DNA of 50,099 nucleotides. Source: Desulfobotulus mexicanus. Lineage in GTDB: Bacteria; Desulfobacterota; Desulfobacteria; Desulfobacterales; ASO4-4. The position numbers and the translations under genes were made by a program. Within the stretch, counting starts at the first letter, position 1, and every line of letters begins with the position of its first letter. The DNA is taken from assembly GCF_006175995.1 (NCBI RefSeq), contig NZ_VDMB01000022.1, positions 910 to 51,008 of the forward strand. The letters run 5' to 3'. Positions 35,285-45,780 of the stretch are shown one piece after another. Below the pieces are notes generated by a model that worked only from the letters and a program-made list of their open reading frames with translations, did no database searches and had not been told where the DNA came from.

Positions 35285-36796
35285 TTATTGATGAGAAACT
35301 GGTTTCATGTGTGGAAACAGAATCACTTCCCTTATGGAAGCTGCATCCGTCAAAAGCATGGCCAGACGATCCATACCTATACCCTGACCTGCCGTAGGTG
35401 GCATACCATATTCCAGGGCTTCAATATAGTCATCATCCATCATGTGGGCTTCGGAATCACCGGCTTCCCTCTCCTTAACCTGCATGAGAAAACGTTCCCG
35501 CTGATCTTCGGGATCATTGAGCTCAGAAAATCCATTACCAATCTCACGTCCGGCAACAAAAAGCTCAAACCGTTCCGTCAGCATGGGATTTTTATCCGAT
35601 CGCCGTGATAAGGGAGAAACTTCCACAGGATATCCCGTGATAAAGGTAGGCTGTATAAGCTTTGGCTCTACAAGAACATCAAAAAGTTTTGTCAGTACCT
35701 TGCCGAGCTTTTCCGTCTTGGTTACGGAAATATTTTTTTCCTTTGCAAAGGCCAGAAGACCTTCCAGATCATCCAGCAGCGCCTTATCAACACCGCCGAT
35801 TTCAACCAGTGCATCCAAAAGGGGAATTTTGGGCCATGTTCCGTCAAAACGTAAGGCATGTCCCTGATAGTTCACCACCACATCACCGGTAACCGCCTTT
35901 GCCACATGGGCAAAAAGCTCTTCACTGAGGGCCATGAGGTCTTCGTCCCTGGCATAGGCCCAGTAGAATTCCATCATGGTAAATTCTGGATTATGGCGGG
36001 TGGATACCCCCTCGTTCCTGAAATTACGGTTAATTTCAAAAACCTTATCAAAACCACCAACCACAAGCCTCTTTAGATAAAGCTCCGGTGCGATGCGCAG
36101 AAAAAGATCCATACCGAGAGCATTGTGATGGGTCACAAAGGGTGTGGCTTCAGCACCACCGGCAACGGTCTGCATCATGGGTGTTTCCACCTCAAGGAAA
36201 CCGCGGTCAATAAAAAACTCACGGACAGCCTGTACCATACGGCTTCTGCGAAGAAAAATTTCCCTTACTTCCGGATTCATAATGAGATCCACATAGCGTT
36301 TGCGGTAACGCTTTTCCGGATCTTTCAAACCATGATATTTTTCAGGCAGGGGCCGGGTTGCCTTGGAAAGAAGCCTGAAAGCACTGGCATCCAGAGTCCA
36401 TTCCCCTGTGCGGGTAGTAAAAAGGGTTCCTGTCACCCCCACAAAATCCCCCACATCCAGCTGCTTGAAAAGATCAAAGGTCTCACCCAGCGTTTTAGAC
36501 TGAAGGTAGGCCTGAATCAGTTCACCACTTCCATCCTTGATACGGATAAAGGCAGATTTGCCAAAGCGGTTAATGGCCATCATACGGCCAGCCACGGAAA
36601 AAGCCTGCCCATCGGGTCCCATATTGTCCGGAGCATCTTCAATCTCCTGGCGGACAGTAGCGATATCATGGGAAATTTTAAAGTCATTGGGATAAAGATT
36701 AATCCCTGCGGCCTTCATTTCCTTATTTTTACGCCGCCTCTGACTGAGGACATCCACGGCATCTTCCTGAATGTTTTCGCTTTTGTTTTCTTCCAT
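35285..36796 (-). CDS. lysS: Lysyl-tRNA synthetase, class II
   Basis: Charges tRNA-Lys. The 503-residue protein has an N-terminal OB-fold anticodon-binding domain (about 60-170, VAGRMMAINRFGKSAFI). Class II catalytic motifs follow: motif 2 FRNEGVSTRHNPEFTMMEFY and motif 3 GIGMDRLAMLLT near the C-terminus. It lies 55 bases before lolC in the same direction. Confidence 0.97.
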   Translation of the reverse strand: MEENKSENIQEDAVDVLSQRRRKNKEMKAAGINLYPNDFKISHDIATVRQEIEDAPDNMGPDGQAFSVAGRMMAINRFGKSAFIRIKDGSGELIQAYLQSKTLGETFDLFKQLDVGDFVGVTGTLFTTRTGEWTLDASAFRLLSKATRPLPEKYHGLKDPEKRYRKRYVDLIMNPEVREIFLRRSRMVQAVREFFIDRGFLEVETPMMQTVAGGAEATPFVTHHNALGMDLFLRIAPELYLKRLVVGGFDKVFEINRNFRNEGVSTRHNPEFTMMEFYWAYARDEDLMALSEELFAHVAKAVTGDVVVNYQGHALRFDGTWPKIPLLDALVEIGGVDKALLDDLEGLLAFAKEKNISVTKTEKLGKVLTKLFDVLVEPKLIQPTFITGYPVEVSPLSRRSDKNPMLTERFELFVAGREIGNGFSELNDPEDQRERFLMQVKEREAGDSEAHMMDDDYIEALEYGMPPTAGQGIGMDRLAMLLTDAASIREVILFPHMKPVSHQ

Positions 36797-36879
36797 TTTT
36801 TCCTGTATTTCTCCCGAAATTCTTTTGAGTACCTGCTGATTTTAAACCAGTCAGTAGCTACCCTATTGCTCACATGGTG

Positions 36880-38193
36880 TCAACCACGGCCAGCATTACA
36901 GGACTCCGGAGAATATGGAAGACAGGGCATGCGTAGAATAAAGGTGCTTCCTTCTCCGGGTGTACTTTTTACATCCAGTCTCCCTCCCATGGCTTCCAGT
37001 ATGCGCACGGCAATGGACAGCCCCAGCCCGGTACCCTTTGCTTTTGTGGTATAAAAGGGTGCAAAAATGGATGCCATATCCGAATCCGCAATACCACAAC
37101 CAGTATCTTTTATGGCTATGCGCACATTTTTTCCCCTCTCCACATCAAGGCTCACTCGAATCTCCCCCTCCCCTTCTATGGACTCTACGGCATTCAGCAA
37201 AAGATTCCATAGAACCTGCCGCATACGATCCGGATCTGCATCCACCCATACTTCCGGTTCGAGAAAAAGGGAGTAGATAATTCTTCCCCGGCTGCCCTCA
37301 CTCTGTTTCAGAATCTGAACACTTTCCTGGATCATACTTCCGACTTCTACAGGCTCAGGATTTCCTTTGTCCGGTCTTGCAAAGTTTAAAAACTCCGTCA
37401 CAAGGTTGGCCAGACGATCCGCTTCCCTGCGGACAATGCGCATGAGCCGAACAGAATCCGTATCCTTACAGACTTCCGTTTCCAGAAGCTCAATGGAACC
37501 CCTCAGGGAAGCAAGGGGATTTTTAATTTCATGGGCTAGCCCTGCGGCCATTTCTCCAACAGTAGCAAGGCTTTCCATGCGTTTGACATAGTTCCCCATA
37601 TAGCGGATCTCTTCTCTGGCTTTGCGCAGCTGAACGGAAAGAAAACTTGTGAGTACAGAAACGGAAAAGCAGGCAACTGTAGTGGCCAGAATACGGAAAA
37701 AAACGGACCAGAAATCAACCCGATCCATAAGAGGTGTATTTATTTCTCCCAGAGCCGGCAAAATGCCGTAGTATTCAAAATCCACCAGCAATCCAAAGGC
37801 AATGGCAGAAACCGCTGCGATCAAAAGGCTTTCTTTACGGGAAAGAAGAATGCTGGCGTTGATGATCACCAGCATATACAAAAAAGTCAGAAGGGAATCA
37901 TATCCGCCTGTCATCCAGATCAAAGCCGTGATGAGAAAAACATCCACTATCAGCTGAACAATGGCAAAAAAACGTGGTTTTTTTGTTCTCGTAGACCAGA
38001 AAGCAAAAACAAGGGAAAAAATCAGGGTGAGGGTTGCAAGAATATACAGGGCTGCAGCAGGAAAAATTTTAAAGACCAAGCCCCCCTGGGACTGGACCAG
38101 TGCTGAAAACATCAGCAGTATGAGTGCAAGGATGGCCCTTACACCCATCAGCCAATTTATTTTTTTCAGGATATCCTTATCCTGTACCTGCAT
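36880..38193 (-). CDS. Membrane sensor histidine kinase, PilS/NtrB-like
   Basis: A 437-residue kinase with about six hydrophobic N-terminal segments (about 15-185), a short linker and the kinase core. The phospho-acceptor is His221 in GLAHEIKNPLASLRG. The N-box is LLNAVESIEG, followed by DTGCGI and GTGLGLSIAVR. The six-helix input and NtrB-like core are typical of PilS, and pilC lies 75 bases upstream, so control of pilus genes is plausible. No PilR partner is in the window, so the name is not assigned. Confidence 0.85.
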   Translation of the reverse strand: MQVQDKDILKKINWLMGVRAILALILLMFSALVQSQGGLVFKIFPAAALYILATLTLIFSLVFAFWSTRTKKPRFFAIVQLIVDVFLITALIWMTGGYDSLLTFLYMLVIINASILLSRKESLLIAAVSAIAFGLLVDFEYYGILPALGEINTPLMDRVDFWSVFFRILATTVACFSVSVLTSFLSVQLRKAREEIRYMGNYVKRMESLATVGEMAAGLAHEIKNPLASLRGSIELLETEVCKDTDSVRLMRIVRREADRLANLVTEFLNFARPDKGNPEPVEVGSMIQESVQILKQSEGSRGRIIYSLFLEPEVWVDADPDRMRQVLWNLLLNAVESIEGEGEIRVSLDVERGKNVRIAIKDTGCGIADSDMASIFAPFYTTKAKGTGLGLSIAVRILEAMGGRLDVKSTPGEGSTFILRMPCLPYSPESCNAGRG

Positions 38194-38268
38194 ACAGGTC
38201 CTTTCAAGACATGACAGTACGCATTAATAAATTAAGACTCATAAAACAAATACATATCATAACCAGTT

Positions 38269-39477
38269 TTAACCAATGGCTGCAGCCATCTGGAAAACCG
38301 GAAGATACATGGCAACCACAAGGCCGCCGATGACCACTCCGAGGAAAACCAGCATAAAAGGTTCAATCAGGGCTGTCATGTTTTCTACGGCCTGATCTAC
38401 CTCGTCATCATAGAAATCTGCTATTTTTTCAAGCATGGCATCCAGTGCACCCGTGGACTCCCCCACGGCAATCATGGAACAGACCATGGAGGGAAAAACA
38501 CCGGATTCGGACAAAGGGTCTGCCATGGTCTCACCTTCGGAGATACTGGCCTTTACATCATAAATGGCGTCTTCCACCACCCGGTTGCCGGAGGTTTTTG
38601 CCACAATATCCAAAGCCTCCAGAATAGAAACGCCGGAAGAAAGCATTGTTCCCATGGTACGGGTAAACTTGGCTACGGATACCTTGCGGATCATAATACC
38701 CGCCACGGGCAGTCGGAGAAAGATGGTATCAAAAATCTTACGTCCTTTATCCGTACGATATACTCTTTTAAATAAAAATATAAATACCACAATACTGATG
38801 ATGATATGCAAAATTTTCGCCTGCACAAATTCACTCATATTAATGACAATCTGTGTTGGAGCAGGAAGAGCACTGCCAAAATCCGCAAACATACTCTCAA
38901 AAACAGGAATAACAAACACAAGAATTACACCCACCACAACAAAGGCAATAATTAAGGTGACAAGAGGATAGGTCATGGCCCCCTTTACCTTTTTTTTCAG
39001 CTTGGACATCTTTTCCATATATGCTGAAACACGGCGGAGAATAACATCCAGAATACCGCCTGCTTCACCGGCAGCCACCATATTGACAAAGAGGGTATCA
39101 AAAAGGCTGGGGTGCTTTTTTAACACATCAGCAAGGGTTTCTCCCCCTTCCACACCAGCCTTAATTTCCTTGATAATCTTTTTAAAGGTTGGATTTTCCT
39201 GCTGCTCACTCAGAATATCCAGACACTGTACAATGGGAAGACCAGCATCAATCATGGTGGAAAATTGACGGGCAAAGATAATCACATCCTGTTCCGTCAC
39301 CTTAGGCTGGAGAAAAGAAATATTTTCCAGTATATCCTTGGGCTTTGGCTTTACTTTAACAGGTGTAATCTTCTGCTGGCTCAAACGGGTTCTTACGGCG
39401 GCCTCATTGGGTGCCTCCATCTCACCTTTTCGCTTCTGACCTTTGCGGTTTTTACCTTCCCAGACAAATACGGGCAT
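38269..39477 (-). CDS. pilC: Type IV pilus inner-membrane platform protein PilC
   Basis: The polytopic protein that couples the PilB/PilT motors to pilin assembly. The 402 residues contain the two T2SF (GspF-like) repeats: one starting IIFARQFSTMIDAGLPIVQCL (about 64), the second starting FTRTMGTMLSSGVSILEAL (about 268), with three membrane helices. The N-terminal MPVFVWEGKNRKGQ is typical of PilC. Motor genes are not adjacent in this window. Confidence 0.93.
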   Translation of the reverse strand: MPVFVWEGKNRKGQKRKGEMEAPNEAAVRTRLSQQKITPVKVKPKPKDILENISFLQPKVTEQDVIIFARQFSTMIDAGLPIVQCLDILSEQQENPTFKKIIKEIKAGVEGGETLADVLKKHPSLFDTLFVNMVAAGEAGGILDVILRRVSAYMEKMSKLKKKVKGAMTYPLVTLIIAFVVVGVILVFVIPVFESMFADFGSALPAPTQIVINMSEFVQAKILHIIISIVVFIFLFKRVYRTDKGRKIFDTIFLRLPVAGIMIRKVSVAKFTRTMGTMLSSGVSILEALDIVAKTSGNRVVEDAIYDVKASISEGETMADPLSESGVFPSMVCSMIAVGESTGALDAMLEKIADFYDDEVDQAVENMTALIEPFMLVFLGVVIGGLVVAMYLPVFQMAAAIG

Positions 39478-39781
39478 AGTACTCCCCCATAATTATTAAT
39501 TATCAAGTTAAAATCACCACCAAGAAATACAAAAAAAAGCTTAAAATGCCAAAAAAAGTCAACCCACCGCATAAACAAAAGTTAGAACTGCGCTTAGACT
39601 ACTTCCGGGATTAAAAGTCCTCAAAAATTGGACCCTCAACCAAACCACCGCTCAGAAGCAACCCGCACTATGTTACGCCGTTTTGTCATAAAGTAACTCT
39701 TGAAGTTACACATCAGGAGAGAAAAACAAACAAAAGGTATCTATATTTCAGGCAATTAAGCTGATATGTCCGATCCTTTTT
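39478..39781. other. Intergenic stretch before pilC
   Basis: About 300 AT-rich bases between pilC and the radical SAM gene. It contains a short inverted repeat GTAACT-CTTGA-AGTTAC and probably the pilC promoter; a TTGACT on the minus strand could be a -35 box, but I see no convincing -10. No gene is visible. Confidence 0.4.
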
Positions 39782-40735
39782 TCACTCAGGAAGGATATAA
39801 AAATCTCCCCTGGGCATTTTCTGCACTCCAAGCCTTTTTGCAAAACGCATACCCGAAAGAACCTCAAGGGCTTTTTTCCTGTCCACCCCTTGAGTTCGCA
39901 CCACATCCTCCAGAGTAACGGGCCTTCTCAAAACCATGGATAAAATATTTTTTTTCAACTGATCATCATCCATGCTAACGGAATTTCCTGAACCCTGAAC
40001 CTTTCCTGTCAGTTCAGCAGCGGCAATGCGCTTTTGAAAACGATCAAGCAAAGTATCTCCCGCCGGCTCCACCCAGGACTCCGTTCCTGGCCTGTCCAGA
40101 GTATTGAGCTGTACCCGGTCCGGCCTGATTCTGGCGGCAGCTGCTGCAATGGCGTCAATTTCCCTGTCCCTGTCATTGACTCCTGGAATTACAAAAATTT
40201 CCAGCCAGAGTTCTCCTGTAAAAATTTCCCTGAAAGCCACCAGACCTTCCAGCATACGGTCAGGGAAAAGTCCGGGATAGGGACGGTTCAGGGCTTCAAA
40301 AACCTCCGGACTGGCAGCATCATAATTAGTTATTACACGATCAGCATGGACCAGATCATTGCGTACCTCTTCCTGCCAGAAAAGAGTTCCGTTGGTAAGA
40401 ACTGTCACAGGATATCCCGGCCACCTGGTATGGATGGTATCAATGATGCGACCGATCCCCGTATGCAGTGTCGGTTCACCGGAACCAGAAAAGGTGACAC
40501 TGTCCAGCTCCGGCCTTTCATCCAAAATCTGCGCCAGTTCAGCAATTACGGCTTCGGTGGGTACCCATTCCTTCCGAAGAAGGGTTTTGCGGGTGGTTCG
40601 TCCTGATTCACAATATATACAGTCCAGGGTACATGTTTTACTCGGAAGAAGATCCACCCCAAGGGAAAGTCCAAGACGACGGGAAGCCACAGGACCAAAA
40701 ACATATTGAAAGTCTTTTATTTCTCGATTATGCAT
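39782..40735 (-). CDS. Radical SAM protein with a C-terminal winged-helix-like region
   Basis: A 317-residue protein with the iron-sulfur motif C-x3-C-x2-C at Cys35, Cys39 and Cys42 (CTLDCIYC), preceded by FGPVASRRLGLSLGVDLLP. This N-terminal block marks the COG0731-like radical SAM group, relatives of Tyw1 and of uncharacterised bacterial enzymes. FSGSGEPTLH is the glycine-rich SAM-binding motif. The last 60 residues (RRPVTLEDVVRTQGVDRKKALEVL) look like a winged helix. Substrate is unknown. It is transcribed away from the DHH-CBS-PAP gene, so the space between holds both promoters. Confidence 0.85.
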   Translation of the reverse strand: MHNREIKDFQYVFGPVASRRLGLSLGVDLLPSKTCTLDCIYCESGRTTRKTLLRKEWVPTEAVIAELAQILDERPELDSVTFSGSGEPTLHTGIGRIIDTIHTRWPGYPVTVLTNGTLFWQEEVRNDLVHADRVITNYDAASPEVFEALNRPYPGLFPDRMLEGLVAFREIFTGELWLEIFVIPGVNDRDREIDAIAAAAARIRPDRVQLNTLDRPGTESWVEPAGDTLLDRFQKRIAAAELTGKVQGSGNSVSMDDDQLKKNILSMVLRRPVTLEDVVRTQGVDRKKALEVLSGMRFAKRLGVQKMPRGDFYILPE

Positions 40736-40988
40736 GTCCAGTCCGGAAGTATCGTTAATTAAAAGTGTCTATCACAGTTCCGGCATTGAAACAATCATAC
40801 CGGATTCTTTGCTTTATGGCAGATCAAAAACAAAAAAACAGCTAACATCTGATTTTTTAAAAATAAAATATATAACTTCCATCAGAAGACCAGCCAACCG
40901 CATCGATCTTCAAAACCATCAAGAATGGAACAACTCAGGAAGTTACCTGCTTTTCACAGAATCATCCATGTTTTTTCGGAGGCCTCCC
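40736..40988. promoter_or_regulatory. Divergent intergenic region
   Basis: AT-rich DNA between the radical SAM start and the preferred TTG start of the fusion gene. It must contain promoters for both. The plus-strand frame is open across it from an ATG at 40734, but the encoded residues are unlike any DHH or PAP protein. The palindrome GGAGGCCTCC at 40978-40987 contains the likely ribosome site. Confidence 0.45.
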
Positions 40989-43697
40989 TTGCAGCAGCCA
41001 GACAAAACCATTAACGAGGCTCTTACCCACACCCTCATAACCACACATAAAAATGCGGATCTGGACGGCATTGCCTCCATGCTGGCGGCCAAAAAACTCT
41101 ATCCCGAAGGGCGTATCGTTCTACCGGGCAGCGATTCTCCCCAGATAAGACACTTTTTTGTCCAGTCCCTGCTTTATCTCTTCGACCTGATCCCCTTCCG
41201 TGAAATCCGACCGGAAGAGGTACAGCGCATCGTGATCGTTGATACAAGACAGGCTGAGCGTATAGGAGAACTGGCCACCATGGCCAGAGAAGAAAGAATA
41301 GAGCTTCATATTTACGACCATCACCCGGCAGCACCGGGGGATCTTGAGGCAGACAAGCTGGTTTCAGGAGAGGCGGGTGCCACAGTAACCCTCATGGTGC
41401 CTCTGCTTCAGGAGCATAACATAAGGCTGACCCCGGAGGAAGCCACACTGCTGGCCATGGGGATTTTTGAAGATACCAGCCATCTGACCGGTTCCGGAAC
41501 CACGGCAGAAGATTTCGAGGCCCTGGCCTGGCTTGTGAAACAGGGCGCACACCTGCCTACCGTGGGAGATGTGCTGGCCAGAGAGCTGGACCCGCTGCAA
41601 CTGAGACTCCTCAATGAGATGCTGGACAATACCTCGGAAATTACCATCCACGGTACCCCGGTTACCCTGACCCGGCTTTCCAGTGAAGCCTACGTACCGG
41701 ATCTGGCTTTTCTGGTACACCGTTTCATGCGCATGGAAAAGGTGACCATCCTTTTTCTTCTGGCCCGCATGGACGGCAAGGTTCATCTCATTGGCCGAAG
41801 CCGGCTTACGGATATGGACATCGGTGCCATCATGAGACACTTTGAAGGGGGAGGACACTCCGCTGCGGGTGCGGCCACCATCCGGCATCAGACCCTGGCC
41901 CAGGTGGAAAGTCAGCTCATCGGCCTTCTGGATACCTTCACCCCCCGCCGCTTCCGGGCAAAAGAAATTATGAGCACCCCTGCCCATACAATCCATCCCG
42001 AAGCCACCTTCCGCATGGCCAGCCAGACCATGACCCGCTACAATGTCAATGCCCTCCTGGTAACGGAAAAGGGAGATAGCGAAAGTCCGCTAACCGGACT
42101 TATTACAAGGCAGATTGTGGAGCAGGGCCTCTCCCATGCCATGGATACCACCCTGGTAGAGGATTATATGATCAGCGATTTCAGCACGGTGGATTCAGAT
42201 GCCTCCCTCAACCGGATTCAGGATGCCATTGTCGGCGGTAAACAACGCATCCTTCCTGTGCTGGATAAAGGAATTATTGCAGGGGTCATCACACGCACGG
42301 ATCTCCTTCAGCTCATGGTGCAAGAACAGGAAGAAATCATATCTGAAAGGGAAGGTTCACTGGCAGAAAAGCTGCCCAAAACAAGAAACATAACCAGTCT
42401 CATGAAAGAAAGGCTGCCGGAAAAAATTCTGGATCTGCTTTCCACTATAGGAAAAAGTGGGGATGAAACCGGATGCAATGTCTTTGTGGTTGGCGGATTT
42501 GTAAGGGATCTTCTTTTATACAGAAAAAACGAAGACATAGATATTGTGGTGGAAGGTGACGGGATACATTTTGCTAAAAACTTTGCTGCCTCAAAGGATG
42601 CAAGAATCCATGCCTATTCCAAGTTCGGCACCGCAGTAATTACTCTGGAGGATGATTTTAAGGTGGATGTTGCCACAGCACGAACGGAATATTACACCTC
42701 TCCTGCGGCCCTTCCGGAGGTGGAGAAAAGCAGCCTCAAGTCAGATCTATACCGCAGGGATTTTACCATCAATACCCTGGCCATACAGCTGAACGAAAAA
42801 CACTACGGTACCCTCATCGACCATTTTTCAGGTCAGAAGGACATCAAGGACAAAACCCTGCGCATCATCCACAATTTAAGTTTTGTTGAAGATCCCACCC
42901 GTATTTTCCGGGCGGTCCGCTTTGAATCCCGTTTTGGTTTCAGCATCGGTAAGCTCACCGTTCGACTCATTGAAAACGCCATACGCATGGGTGTTTTTAA
43001 AAGGCTTTCCGGTGCCAGAGCCATGGGAGAAATCATTTCCATACTGGAAGAAAATGATCCAGTTCCCTCCATCAAAAGACTGGGAGAATTCCGTCTTCTG
43101 GCGACTCTGCACCCGTCCATGGCCCTTACGGAAAAAACAACAGCCCTTCTCATGGAAACCCGCAAGGCCCTTGACGGCTATGAACTTCTGGCCGAAGACC
43201 TTCGCTGTCAACGCTGGCTGGTTTATTTCATGGTACTTATCAGCCCCTGCAATACGGCAGAGGCTAAAAAGGTATGCCGCCTGCTGCGCCTTGCCGGATG
43301 GCAGGAAGAACTCTGCGTAAAGGAAAGGGAGCAGGCGGATCTCTGCATCAAACGCCTTACAAGGGAACTTCCCCTGGATAACAGTATCCTTTACAACAGA
43401 CTGCATGTTTTCAAAACGGAAGTTTTAGTATACATGATGGCCGCTGCGGAAAGAAAGCAGGTAAAAAAGGCCATTGCCCATTATCTTTCAAAACTTCGCT
43501 TTGTCACACCACTGATACAGGGGCGGGATTTAAAGGAAATGGGCCTTCCCCCCAGCCCCCGTTACCGGAAAATTCTCATGCAGGTTCAGGATGCCAGGCT
43601 CAACGGCATGCTGCATTCAAAAGAAGATGAAATGGCCTTTGTGGCCGGTATTTTAAAAAATACGCCGAAGGAAAACGGCAGGGAGCAAAAAAAATGA
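40989..43697 (+). CDS. DHH phosphoesterase - CBS pair - poly(A) polymerase/CCA-adding fusion
   Basis: A large multidomain protein (902 residues from the preferred start). In order: a DHH domain (about 14-300) with [20 protein letters not shown] and the DHHA1 loop GGGHSAAGA; two CBS modules (about 325-445); and a class II nucleotidyltransferase head with [10 protein letters not shown] near 500 and the metal-binding DID at 516-518. Helical RNA-binding parts follow to the end. Such fusions in this phylum are annotated as A-adding tRNA nucleotidyltransferases. I prefer TTG 40989 because GGAGG lies six bases upstream. ATG 40968 and ATG 40734 lack ribosome sites. The stop overlaps trpS (ATGA). Confidence 0.87.
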   Translation: MQQPDKTINEALTHTLITTHKNADLDGIASMLAAKKLYPEGRIVLPGSDSPQIRHFFVQSLLYLFDLIPFREIRPEEVQRIVIVDTRQAERIGELATMAREERIELHIYDHHPAAPGDLEADKLVSGEAGATVTLMVPLLQEHNIRLTPEEATLLAMGIFEDTSHLTGSGTTAEDFEALAWLVKQGAHLPTVGDVLARELDPLQLRLLNEMLDNTSEITIHGTPVTLTRLSSEAYVPDLAFLVHRFMRMEKVTILFLLARMDGKVHLIGRSRLTDMDIGAIMRHFEGGGHSAAGAATIRHQTLAQVESQLIGLLDTFTPRRFRAKEIMSTPAHTIHPEATFRMASQTMTRYNVNALLVTEKGDSESPLTGLITRQIVEQGLSHAMDTTLVEDYMISDFSTVDSDASLNRIQDAIVGGKQRILPVLDKGIIAGVITRTDLLQLMVQEQEEIISEREGSLAEKLPKTRNITSLMKERLPEKILDLLSTIGKSGDETGCNVFVVGGFVRDLLLYRKNEDIDIVVEGDGIHFAKNFAASKDARIHAYSKFGTAVITLEDDFKVDVATARTEYYTSPAALPEVEKSSLKSDLYRRDFTINTLAIQLNEKHYGTLIDHFSGQKDIKDKTLRIIHNLSFVEDPTRIFRAVRFESRFGFSIGKLTVRLIENAIRMGVFKRLSGARAMGEIISILEENDPVPSIKRLGEFRLLATLHPSMALTEKTTALLMETRKALDGYELLAEDLRCQRWLVYFMVLISPCNTAEAKKVCRLLRLAGWQEELCVKEREQADLCIKRLTRELPLDNSILYNRLHVFKTEVLVYMMAAAERKQVKKAIAHYLSKLRFVTPLIQGRDLKEMGLPPSPRYRKILMQVQDARLNGMLHSKEDEMAFVAGILKNTPKENGREQKK

Positions 43698-44707
43698 CTC
43701 AAAAACAAAGGGTACTCACAGGCATAACCACCACAGGCACGCCCCATCTCGGCAATTATGTGGGCGCCATTCGCCCGGCCATTGAAGCCAGCAGAAATCC
43801 GGATATGGATGCCTTTTATTTTCTGGCGGACTACCATGCCCTGATCAAATGCCACGAACCCGCACGGGTGGCAGCATCCCGCATGGAAGTGGCTGCCACA
43901 TGGCTGGCTCTGGGTCTGGATACGGATAATGCAGTATTTTATCGTCAGTCCGACATTCCGGAAATTCCTGAGCTGACCTGGATTCTTTCCTGCGTGGCAG
44001 CCAAGGGGCTTCTCAACCGTGCCCATGCCTATAAAGCCGCCGTTCAGGTCAATGAGGAGGAAAAGGCAAAGGATCCTGACAAAGGCATCACCATGGGACT
44101 TTTCAGCTATCCCGTACTCATGGCTGCAGATATCCTGATGTTCAATGCCCATAAGGTTCCGGTCGGGAGGGATCAGATTCAGCACATAGAAATGGCCAGG
44201 GATATCGGTGGCCGATTCAACCATATCTTCGGCCAGACCTTTGTTCTTCCCGAAGCCCTTGTGGATGAAAAGACAGCTGTGCTGAGCGGCATTGACGGCA
44301 GAAAGATGTCCAAAAGCTATGACAATACCATTCAGCTTTTTCTGCCTGAAAAAAAGCTGCGCAAAACCATCATGAAAATAAAAACCAACTCACAGGAACC
44401 TTCAGAGCCCAAAGATCCTGACACCTGCACCCTTTTTGAAATTTATAATGCCTTTGCCACACAGGAAGAAATCCTTGAGGTACGGAAGCGCTATGCGGAA
44501 GGTATCGGTTGGGGAGATATGAAAATTCTTCTTTTTGACTATCTCAACGCCATTCTGGAGGAGCCCAGAGAACGCTATGCCGAACTGATGGCAAACCCTG
44601 CAAAGGTTGAAAAAATTCTGCTGGAAGGTGCAGAAAAGGCCCGCAGCGCTGCAGGTCCCTTTCTCTCGGAAATAAGAAAAAAAACAGGACTTCTTCCCTT
44701 TTCATAG
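43694..44707 (+). CDS. trpS: Tryptophanyl-tRNA synthetase
   Basis: A class I synthetase of 337 residues. The HIGH-equivalent is TPHLGN at about 16-21 and the KMSKS loop is [10 protein letters not shown] near residue 205. The [14 protein letters not shown] block is also characteristic of TrpRS. The ATG overlaps the previous stop as ATGA, so it is co-translated with the nucleotidyltransferase fusion; both act on tRNA. Confidence 0.97.
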   Translation: MTQKQRVLTGITTTGTPHLGNYVGAIRPAIEASRNPDMDAFYFLADYHALIKCHEPARVAASRMEVAATWLALGLDTDNAVFYRQSDIPEIPELTWILSCVAAKGLLNRAHAYKAAVQVNEEEKAKDPDKGITMGLFSYPVLMAADILMFNAHKVPVGRDQIQHIEMARDIGGRFNHIFGQTFVLPEALVDEKTAVLSGIDGRKMSKSYDNTIQLFLPEKKLRKTIMKIKTNSQEPSEPKDPDTCTLFEIYNAFATQEEILEVRKRYAEGIGWGDMKILLFDYLNAILEEPRERYAELMANPAKVEKILLEGAEKARSAAGPFLSEIRKKTGLLPFS

Positions 44708-44739
44708 CAGGTAATCATTAACTACATTGAAAGGACAAC

Positions 44740-45750
44740 ATGCAAGAAATCCAGTCCCCGCAGACCTTCAGCGACCTGACACCGGAACATATTCTCCGTG
44801 CTGCTGAAAATGCCACAGGCCTTCACTTCACAGGGCTTGTGGCTCCCCTTCCCAGTTATATTAACCGGGTCTATGAACTGCAGGACATGGACGGCAGACG
44901 GCACATCATCAAATTCTACCGTCCGGCCAGGTGGTCCGGCTCTGCCCTTGAAGATGAACACCGCTTTCTGCTGGACTGCGCTGAGGCAGAGCTGCCCGTT
45001 GTGGCTCCTGTCTTACTTAAAAACGACACTACACTGGGAAAAACCGGCCCCATCTTCTTTGCTCTTTTTCAGAAACGGGCAGGCAGGGAGCTGGATATCA
45101 CCCATGACAGGGACTGGGAGCAGCTGGGTCGCCTTATAGCAAGGCTCCACAATGTGGCTGCGGCAGATAAAGGCCCTAACCGTCTGTACCTGCATCCGGA
45201 CAGAACCCTTGCAAGGGATGCGGATGAGCTTCTGCGGGGGTGTATACCAGCTGGGATGCGGAAAGATTTTCAGGACCAGATTGAACAGCTTAAAGATATC
45301 AGTCGTCCCCTTTTTGAAAAAGAAACCCTGATTCGGCTGCATGGAGATCTGCACCGTAAAAACATTCTGCACCGGCCCGGAGAAGGTCTTCTTCTTATTG
45401 ATTTTGATGACATGATGACGGGACCGGCCATGCAGGATCTCTGGCTGCTGCTTCCCGACCGTCTGGAAAAATGCCGAAGGGAAGCAGGGCTGCTGATGGA
45501 GGGATACCGAACCTTCCGGAATCTTTCCCAGAGCAGCACAGAACTCATAGAGCCCATAAGGGCCATGCGGCAGATCTATTTTCTTGCATGGTGCCATCGC
45601 CAGAAAAATGATACCCGCTTCAGCGCCACCTTTCCCAACTGGGGCAGTGAATCTTTCTGGCGTCAGGAACTTAAGGATCTGAGGGATCAGGTACAGAGAT
45701 TACAACCCCAGTCCAGCAGACCTGCCTTTCATTTCATTGCGGATCTTTAA
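44740..45750 (+). CDS. srkA: SrkA/YihE-like serine/threonine kinase (APH fold)
   Basis: A 336-residue cytoplasmic kinase of the stress-response kinase A family. The catalytic loop is RLHGDLHRKNIL (about 200-211) and the metal-binding DFDDM follows in LLLIDFDDMMTGP. SYINRVYELQD and IIKFYRPARWS match the SrkA N-lobe. In E. coli SrkA counters stress-induced death; the role here is assumed by homology. It follows trpS after 32 bases. Confidence 0.88.
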   Translation: MQEIQSPQTFSDLTPEHILRAAENATGLHFTGLVAPLPSYINRVYELQDMDGRRHIIKFYRPARWSGSALEDEHRFLLDCAEAELPVVAPVLLKNDTTLGKTGPIFFALFQKRAGRELDITHDRDWEQLGRLIARLHNVAAADKGPNRLYLHPDRTLARDADELLRGCIPAGMRKDFQDQIEQLKDISRPLFEKETLIRLHGDLHRKNILHRPGEGLLLIDFDDMMTGPAMQDLWLLLPDRLEKCRREAGLLMEGYRTFRNLSQSSTELIEPIRAMRQIYFLAWCHRQKNDTRFSATFPNWGSESFWRQELKDLRDQVQRLQPQSSRPAFHFIADL

Positions 45751-45780
45751 GATCTTAACCCACAAAACAAGGAGAATCCC

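Noticed and set aside
39490-39600. Sigma-54 promoter before pilC
   Set aside because: TTGGCA and GC are present on the minus strand, but GG to GC is 10 bases instead of the required 12.
40734-40988. N-terminal extension of the DHH-CBS-PAP protein
   Set aside because: The frame is open but the residues are unlike the family, the ATG lacks a ribosome site, and the region must hold two divergent promoters.
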